From: Cristatella mucedo
Lineage: Eukaryota > Bryozoa > Phylactolaemata > Cristatellidae
NCBI GenBank assembly: GCA_009760855.2
Contig: WPIO01000046.1
Span: 265,001-329,000 of the forward strand
Direction of reading: 5' to 3'
DNA length: 64,000 nucleotides
Position 1 is the first letter of the stretch, and every line of letters starts with the position of its first letter. Under the pieces are notes generated by a model that ran no database searches, was not told where the DNA came from, and was given only the letters and a program-made list of their open reading frames with translations. The translations under genes were made by a program, and so were the position numbers. Below, one piece after another: positions 57,075 through 64,000 of this stretch.

Positions 57075-57230
57075 AGTTAGCTAATTTAACAGCCTCATCT
57101 ATATAGAAGCTGAAGAGCCTTCACGGCTATCGTCACCACTGGCAGCAGACAATACAGGATTGAAGCCAATTGAAGATCTCAAACCTACGACCTACGATCG
57201 TGAAGTTCGAGCACATTGGCTTTCCATTGG
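57075..57230 (-). mobile_element. SINE T2, reverse
   Basis: Reversed tail (GCTAATTTAACAGCCTCATC, AGAGCCTTCACGGCTATCGT) and head (TCAAACCTACGACCTACGAT). Confidence 0.55.
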
Positions 57231-57827
57231 CCACTATCCAGGGACATGTCTCGGGAGGACATGTCGTGAGGTCAGTTTGTAGTGACCTTTACACTCTGAG
57301 AGCATACGAACTAAAGGCACTGTCTCCAACGGATTTGAGCTTTGTTAGAAGATTCAAACGAGTATAGGGTACGATATCAAGTCTGACTAGAAAGTAGTTC
57401 GGATAGGTAGGCGGGAGCAAGAGGAGGGACGTAGAAGAAAGAGAAGAGGCGTATGAGCAATGAGTAGCAAAACCTCGAGTTCGATAAACAGCATGATGGG
57501 AAGCCAGGGTAGGTCGGCGAGAACAAGGTGCATTGTGGCAACTGGGACGTACACATAGGATTTCCAAGTTTCAAGCTGAGGGGCAGGGGACTTTTGCAGA
57601 CGTGATAATGGGATAATGGTGACACGACATGGTCGGCTATGCTGTGCTGGTCTCATTCCAGTTGCCATTGCGGCCGTCATTGTTAAGTGAAGACACAGGA
57701 CAATATAATTGCAACACAAAGGAAGGTACCAAGCATAGTTGAGCCATAACACACTCGTGCACAACATACACACACAGACAAACAAACACACGCTGACACA
57801 AAGACATGTGCACAGGGATAATGTACT

Positions 57828-58160
<333 letters not shown>

Positions 58161-59662
58161 AAGAATGAGGGGATGAGAGGGAGAGCAGACTGAGACTGAT
58201 GGGTGGACAGACAGAAGGATGAGTCGGGAAGTCGGAGGAGATTACCAGTAGGACGGTAGGACGAGGGGAGAAAGGTGGAGGTGGAAAAGCAGGAAGGCAG
58301 AAGAAGGCTTACAGGTTTGAGCTACCTGCAGACAGGGCAGCAGCTCACAGAGGCGCACTGCACACTTGTCGATAGGGCTGCCGTTCCAAGAATCTCTGTC
58401 GCGGTCTGTACCTGGCTAATGCACTACCCAGTGGCCCAGCGGGAGTGCACCTCCCTGCCTGCATTGGCCCAGTGCGTCACCGTCTGCAGCGGCTGCTTCG
58501 GCAGCACTCTAGCAGCTTCTAGCAGCCCTTCGTTGGCTCGAGGCTGCTGCTGCTGGCTTGGGGCTGACAGCAACCCCCGACAAATCTGTTGCAACCCCCG
58601 ACACATCGCACGACTACTGGGCTCGAGTAGCTTACACTGTAAATTACACTGGGTTCTTGACCACTTGACCACTTGACCACTATAAAATGTCGGATTGACC
58701 CGAAGGAGAGCCTCACTGTGCTAGCAGCTCATCGGTGGACCGGCCCACACCCCTTTAGCTTTCTAATGACTGGGCGCTTCTCGAAAGGTCAATTTCTGGC
58801 TTTCTCCTTGGCTCAATCGTGGCTAAACCTTCCGGTCTTACTCAAAGTATGCCAGAGCCTCGCTTGCCACCGACCTGGCAGATCGACTGCCAACTCGTTT
58901 TTACACTGCAGGCCAAAGTTGAGCAGCTGTAATGGCTGGCTTACAGCAGCCCCTAATTGTTCTATCAATCCCTAATAAGAAAATACGGGCTTTAATTTAT
59001 TCCACCTAAATCCAATGAGCCAGGTTAGCTAACAAAGCTGTAATTTTTGAGCTCCGAATCGCATTGCCAGCGAACAAAGTGCGCAGGCAATGCGATTCGG
59101 TCGGCAATTGAGGAGATTCGTTAAAGCCTATATTTCGACATTAAATTATTTAAAGTACAATTTTAGGTCTACAAATATTGTATGATTAAAGTAATACATT
59201 GAATTTAAGATTTTCTGGTCGATAAAGTAAGTGGAAGGAGCACGGCCCTTTAATAAATTGTTAGTCAAGATTCCTCGCCTCTGCAAGAAAAACGGCTTTT
59301 AAAACTTGCCGGCTTACGAATGTTTCCTCGAGAATAAGACAGGGGCTTGAATTAACTTTACCTCTGAGAATCGCATAAAGGCTTATTTTCAGGGGATGTC
59401 TTATTTTTCCCACTTAAAAACATTGGTTTTCATTCATGGACAAAAACATCTATTTTTTATTCAAATACAGTTATGTCATCTTCTTCTGGAACATTGTCAT
59501 AAATCTCGACTACTTATATTCCCGCCTGAATTTCTCGTGACATCATTTCCTGTAGAATCATTGGCCACAATCTCTCATGTCCAGCATCAGAACTCTCCTT
59601 AAATGAGACTTAGTTTGCATTTAGCCCTTTTGTAGTGCATTGGCCACACAGCTGTCAGTGAT
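58161..59662. other. unassigned sequence
   Basis: A 133-codon open frame (58275-58676) is Cys/Leu-rich but has no supported domain. The hairpin at 59054 is the only structure. Confidence 0.4.
59054..59100. repeat. 15-bp perfect inverted repeat, 17-nt loop
   Basis: CCGAATCGCATTGCC (59054-59068) pairs exactly with GGCAATGCGATTCGG (59086-59100). Confidence 0.85.
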
Positions 59663-59935
59663 TTGAGCCCATAATAATAATAATAATACACTTGATAAGG
59701 CACCCTCACAGAATTCAGTCTCTTTCTAGGTGCTATACATTTGCTGCAAAGGAAGCACGATCGAATGGTTTGTGATAGCATGCTCTATAAATAACAAGAA
59801 TAGCATGGTTAGGGGTGCATGTACAGGGTCAGCAAGGAAGTACGGTTAGTGGCAGCACGCACAGTGTCAGCACGCACGAGCAAATACAGGTCGAATTAAA
59901 GGGACACACTAAATGCTGTTATATGTAAGTGCCAC
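59663..59935 (-). mobile_element. LINE-A 3' copy next to the orphan exon
   Basis: A reversed TAATAA tail (59671-59688), stem-loop and 3' UTR blocks (GGTTAGGGGTGCATGTACAG; ACACACTAAATGCTGTT) end about 12 nt from the donor of the orphan exon. Confidence 0.75.
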
Positions 59936-59946
59936 GAAATCTTTAC

Positions 59947-60252
59947 CCGAGCAACGACCTCTTTCAGGCCTGGCTTTACAAAGTTTCCACGCTGATTTCT
60001 CTCCATTATTTTTTCCATGTGGTCATTAATTTCCATATAGAAATGGTTGTTGAATGACTTGTATAAAGCAGTATCAAGAGTCTGGCGAGAGGTGGTCAAT
60101 CCAGTAGAAATCATTATTCGATCTATTCTTCTCTCAGTAAAGAGCTCTTCATGTCTCCCGACACCAAGCGCTACTAGCGTTTCTTGTGCGTCGCATAATT
60201 CCCGTCCAAAAACCAAAGCTCTTGCGAATATGGTATACGGAAACCGACACGG
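59947..60252 (-). CDS. orphan coding exon of an unrecognised gene
   Basis: A 306-nt, phase 0-0 open exon sits between an acceptor (accggtcttag|CCG) and a CGG|gtaaag donor. The 102 residues read like a real protein: FPYTIFARALVFGRELCDAQ, LGVGRHEELFTERRIDRIMI, YKSFNNHFYMEINDHMEKIM and a Lys/Glu-rich end. Predicted structure is helical; no signal peptide or membrane segment is seen. I cannot name the family. A LINE-A copy begins only about 20 nt beyond the donor, inside the presumed intron. No partner exons were found, so it may belong to a gene with distant exons or be a relic. Confidence 0.45.
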
Positions 60253-60639
60253 CTAAGACCGGTTTGTCTGTTTTGGAACGTAGCACATGAGAAATTACGT
60301 GCCTATGGAATCTATATGCTTATCGCTTCAGGCTGGGTGTGCCACGCCGGCGGCTAGTAAACTGCATATTAGCTATGATAGTGCGTAACTTTTAATGTCT
60401 CGCTATTATATAGTTCAAATGCATTCCCTAGATGTTTTGCTGTTGCTAAGATCCGTGAATTATGCATTAACAAAAGGAAAGTACCCCGTAGCCGACGAGA
60501 GGTGGGCCGGGGCTACGAGCCGAGAATTTTAGCTCATTTAGTGGGAGCTGCGAGCTGAGTATCCGTTAATTGGATATTCCTAGCATTCTCTCGAACGGCT
60601 TAGCTCAATTTCCCTCAACCGTTACGGTGAGCTCTCCAA

Positions 60640-63600
60640 CTTAGTGGTCATCAAACCTGCTATAACTCCGGTTGCCCAACTTTTTATGCCCGTCTTTGAA
60701 ATCCTTGCTCAGTGTGCAATAAAGCCCTATTAATAGGCAACTTTATTTCTAAAAAAGGCCACGATCTGCTCGCCTTGACTGAAACTTTACTACAATCGGT
60801 AAAGTGTCCTTCAATTAAAGGCGCAAACCCGACTGGCTTCTCTTCTTTCGCACCCTCAGATCATTCAAAACTGGAAGTTGAGTCGCTATAATCACACACT
60901 TGAATTTCAATTTAAAAACCGTTGGCAGTAACCTCGATGCAGTGCTTCGAATTTTCTGTCTTGATTTCACCTGACAACAAGCAAACGATGGTGGCAATAG
61001 TCAATTGATCAACAGGTATCAATTCCTCTTTTATCTCAGATTTCTCTGATCTCATTTCGATTTTGTCTGGAAGAAATCGACATTTCTTCATTATGGGTGA
61101 TTTTAACGTTCATTCTGATATCTTATCTGATGCCTTCAGCACCAAATTTCGTGCACTGACTGACTCATTGTCTCTTGTGGCTCATGTGCATGGCCCTACT
61201 CACATCAAGGGTCACACAATCGATGGAATTCTCATTCAACTGCACTTTATCATCACCAATTAATACCAAATTCTGCTTATCTGACCACATGCAGATCTCT
61301 CATTCAGTCTACAATATATGGCCTCCTCCTCTAAATCACTTGTGAATCGCGAAACCTCAAGACCCGTGACATCGATGCTGTTCGTGCTAGAATACTTGCT
61401 TCACCTCTGCTGCTCATTCCCCTACCGACCGGTCATTATTTGTAGATTTCTACAACATGACACTAGCTGACATGCTCGATGAGTTTGAACCTCAGACAAA
61501 GTGCACTGTGTGTCCTCACCCAGATGGTCTTTGGTTTACCGCAGACATTAAACTAGCTAGGTCTACGAAGCGAAAGCTTTAAAAAAGCTTACACAAGATC
61601 AGGACTGACTGTCCATCGACAGGCATGTGAGGACTACTGTAGGTCGTACCAATTGATCCTAGCAAAGGCCAAGTCTAGCCTTTATAAAAACATTGTTGAA
61701 TCACATATGCACAATCCAAAAATGCTGATGTCGACAATAAACCATCTCCTCAACCGTTCCCAGATTAGCTCCTTACCTGATGATCCTAATGATGATCTAG
61801 CCGATCGCTTCTCTCGATTCTTTGTGCGGAAGATAGACAAGATCAGGGAATCCATCCCTGCGATGACAACCTCCACAATAGAATGCTGTTCCTCGGTTCC
61901 TGGCTGCGCCTCAATGTCTGCATTTAAACAGGTCACTAGTGATGTAGTCCTAAAGCTCGTATCTCAATCAAAGAAGACAACAAGTCCACTGGACCCTATT
62001 CCCACTGTCCTGCTCCTACGTTGCATTGATCTGCTGCTGCCATGCATAACCAACATCATTAATATGTCATTAGCCTCAGGTCAGGTCCCAGCACTTTTCA
62101 AAAAAGCTGTAGTCAGGCCACTTCTCAAGAAAGCTACACTTGACCAAGAGAACTTGAGCAACTACCGCCCAGTTTCCCTTCTACCATTCCTATCAGAGAC
62201 ACTGGAACGGGTCGTGGCGGACCAGCTGAACTCGCATATCGAAACCTCACACCTTGCTAGTTAGTTCCAGTCTGGCTTTAGAGCTAATCACTCCACAGAG
62301 TCAGCATTGCTTCGGGTATACAACGACCTACTTAGGAATGCAGACATGGGTAGAGTGTCTCTGCTTGTTTTGCTTGATCTTTCGGCAGCTTTTGATACCA
62401 TCGATCACAAAGTTCTTCTATAGCGCCTGTCATCTCGTCTGGGCATCACTGGCACTGCTCTGCAATGGTTCAGGTCCTATCTCAGTGGGAGACTCCAGAG
62501 TATTGACGTGAATGGACAAAGATCATCTGAAGTACCTCTGAAATATGGAGTACCTAAGGGCTCCGTGCTAGGTCCGGTTCTTTCCACGGTTTATACTCTC
62601 CCTCTTGTTGATGTGATTGCCAAGCACAATCTAGGCTTTCACTTCTATGCGGATGACACTCAGTTGTACCTTTGCTTTGATCCCTCCCAGCCTTCGAGCA
62701 CCTCAAATTCTCTCAACTCACTTGCTGCATGCATTGATGATATCCGCACATGGATGGCAGCGAATTTTCTAAAACTAAACGATGATAAAACTAACTTACA
62801 AGTTATAGGCAAACAAAGTGTGATCCAGAGATTGGAAAGGCTTACTCTCAAAATTGGCTCTGCCAGCATATCTCCAGTTGAATCAGCTCGAAATCTAGGT
62901 GTCATATTCCAAAGCGACCTCTCGTTAGACGACCATATCAGCTCCACAGTCAAATCCGCCTATTTTCAGCTTCATAACATTGCTAAAATTCGGGCTTGTT
63001 TTGATAAAGATACCACATCTAAGTTGGTCCATGCATTCGTGACATCCCGTCTCGACTTCTGCAACTCACTGCTTACTGGCCTCCCAGCATGTGCAATCAG
63101 GCGATTGCAGCTTGTGCAAAACTCTGCAGCTAGGCTTATCTGTCGTGAGCGTCGCAGTTGCCACATTACTTCACTTCTCGCTGACCTGCACTGGCTCCCA
63201 GTCAAGCAATGGATTGACTTCAAGGTTTCGTCGCTGACTTTTAGGTCCCTTCATTCTATGGCTCCAGCCTATCTTTCAGATATACTACCCCATCAGGCAA
63301 AGCATCGTACCACCCGCTTTTCGGAATCCAACAGTCTAGAAATACCTCATACAAACCTTAAATCCTTTGGAGACCGTGCATTTAGTTCATATGCTCCCAA
63401 AGCCTGGAACTCCCTCCCGACCTGCGTCAGAACATACCATGACCTGACCACATTTAAAAGGAACCTAAAAACATACACCTATTTAGGACAGCATATAGTG
63501 GGTCCCTGTGATTCGTCCTTGATGTGTGCTGACACTGTGCATGCTGCCACTAACCGCATTTGCATGCTGACCCTGTGCATGTCACCCCTAACCATATTAT

Positions 63601-63735
63601 TTATTTCGTTTGTTTTTCAACCATGATTTTACTTACCATTCAACTGCATTTCACTTTACAGCAAATGTAAAGCGCCTAGAGAGAGATAAAGTTCTCTGAG
63701 GGCGCTTTATCAAGTGAATTATTATTATTAGTATT
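60640..63735 (+). mobile_element. LINE-A master copy, CR1/L2-like non-LTR retrotransposon (decayed)
   Basis: This is the longest LINE-A copy. The 60.69-61.26 kb part shows remnants of an APE-type endonuclease (LLALTETLL, IMGDFNVHSD, GHTIDGIL) with frameshifts. From 61653 to 63626 one frame carries the reverse transcriptase: [48 protein letters not shown] and the catalytic FYADDTQLY (about 62640). The C-terminal part is RSCHITSLLADLHWLPVKQ and AWNSLP. Two in-frame TAG stops (62262 and 62421) interrupt this frame, so it is not autonomous. The 3' end has the stem AGCGCC...GGCGCT and an ATT-repeat tail. Assignment to the jockey/CR1/L2 group is from motif style, not a search. Confidence 0.85.
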
Positions 63736-64000
63736 ACGACCGCGATTATTTCGACCGCAATTATTATGACCGCGATTATTACGTTCCCGATTATTACGAC
63801 ACGCGATTATTACGACCCGCGATTATTACGACCCGCGATTATTACGCCCGCGATTATTACGCCCGCGATTATTACGCATTAGATTATTACGACCCGCGAT
63901 TATTACGACCGCAATAATTACGACCTGCGATTATTGCGACCGCAATTATTACGACCGCGGTTATTAAGTTCTCGATTATTACGACCCGCGAGTATTACGA
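63718..64000 (+). repeat. 15-bp tandem array continuing past the window edge
   Basis: About 18 variants of GACCCGCGATTATTAC run from the ATT tail of the LINE-A copy to the last base. Units vary by single changes (ACCGCAATTATT, GTTCCCGATTATT). Confidence 0.85.

Noticed and set aside
58275-58676. 133-codon Cys/Leu-rich frame
   Set aside because: No domain, splice sites or repeat homology; kept as unassigned.
62254-62511. 85-codon frame as a separate gene
   Set aside because: It is an alternative frame of the LINE-A reverse transcriptase, whose real frame runs through with two TAG stops.

Overview
This is a eukaryotic, almost certainly invertebrate animal, nuclear segment. The support is two multi-exon genes with canonical GT-AG introns and unmistakable metazoan products (fibrillarin and a YTHDF-type m6A reader), together with a very high load of non-LTR retrotransposon debris, tRNA-derived SINEs, solo LTRs and long microsatellites. 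Nothing suggests bacteria, phage or plasmid. The phylum cannot be fixed from the sequence alone.

Layout. (1) 1-2.6 kb: retroelement remains and a GA microsatellite. (2) 2.68-15.76 kb, minus strand: a gene I assembled from splice sites. It has a His-rich first coding exon (15.5-15.76 kb), a tentative micro-exon (14.55 kb), three paralogous 60-66 nt Met/Gln-rich exons (12.7, 10.7 and 6.1 kb), then a GC-rich exon block with ankyrin repeats (2.68-3.45 kb). Phases agree throughout; its introns hold LINE, SINE and LTR copies, and the 3' end lies outside the window. (3) 15.8-24.2 kb: a GC-rich stretch that may be its promoter, a SINE interrupted by a solo LTR, a 116-bp CT microsatellite and intergenic sequence. 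(4) 24.2-26.5 kb minus: YTHDF, four coding exons, 567 aa. (5) 26.9-35.5 kb plus: fibrillarin, four exons, 314 aa, head-to-head with YTHDF across about 395 bp carrying two CACGTG boxes. (6) 37.1-40.15 kb: a strongly diverged tandem array of about 170 bp period, with a fresh 44-bp minisatellite expansion inside it. (7) 41-45 kb: LINE copies with nested insertions. (8) 45.1-51.6 kb: GC-rich, CpG-rich, with (GGC)30 and a 650-bp GA/TG block, no convincing gene. (9) 52-60 kb: mostly unassigned sequence, more LINE pieces, and one orphan coding exon at 59.95-60.25 kb. (10) 60.64-63.74 kb: the most complete LINE copy, followed by a 15-bp tandem array running off the window.

How it fits together. The retroelements form a small ecology. 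LINE-A (CR1/L2-like, 3' tail ending in ATT repeats) carries a conserved terminal stem-loop; a tRNA-headed SINE (T1) has the same stem-loop as its tail, so it probably uses LINE-A machinery. LINE-B (tail of TAATG repeats) and a second tRNA-like SINE (T2) are also repeated. The YTHDF/fibrillarin pair couples an RNA-modification reader with an RNA 2'-O-methyltransferase from one probable divergent promoter. The most novel item is the His/Met-rich ankyrin gene with triplicated symmetric exons.
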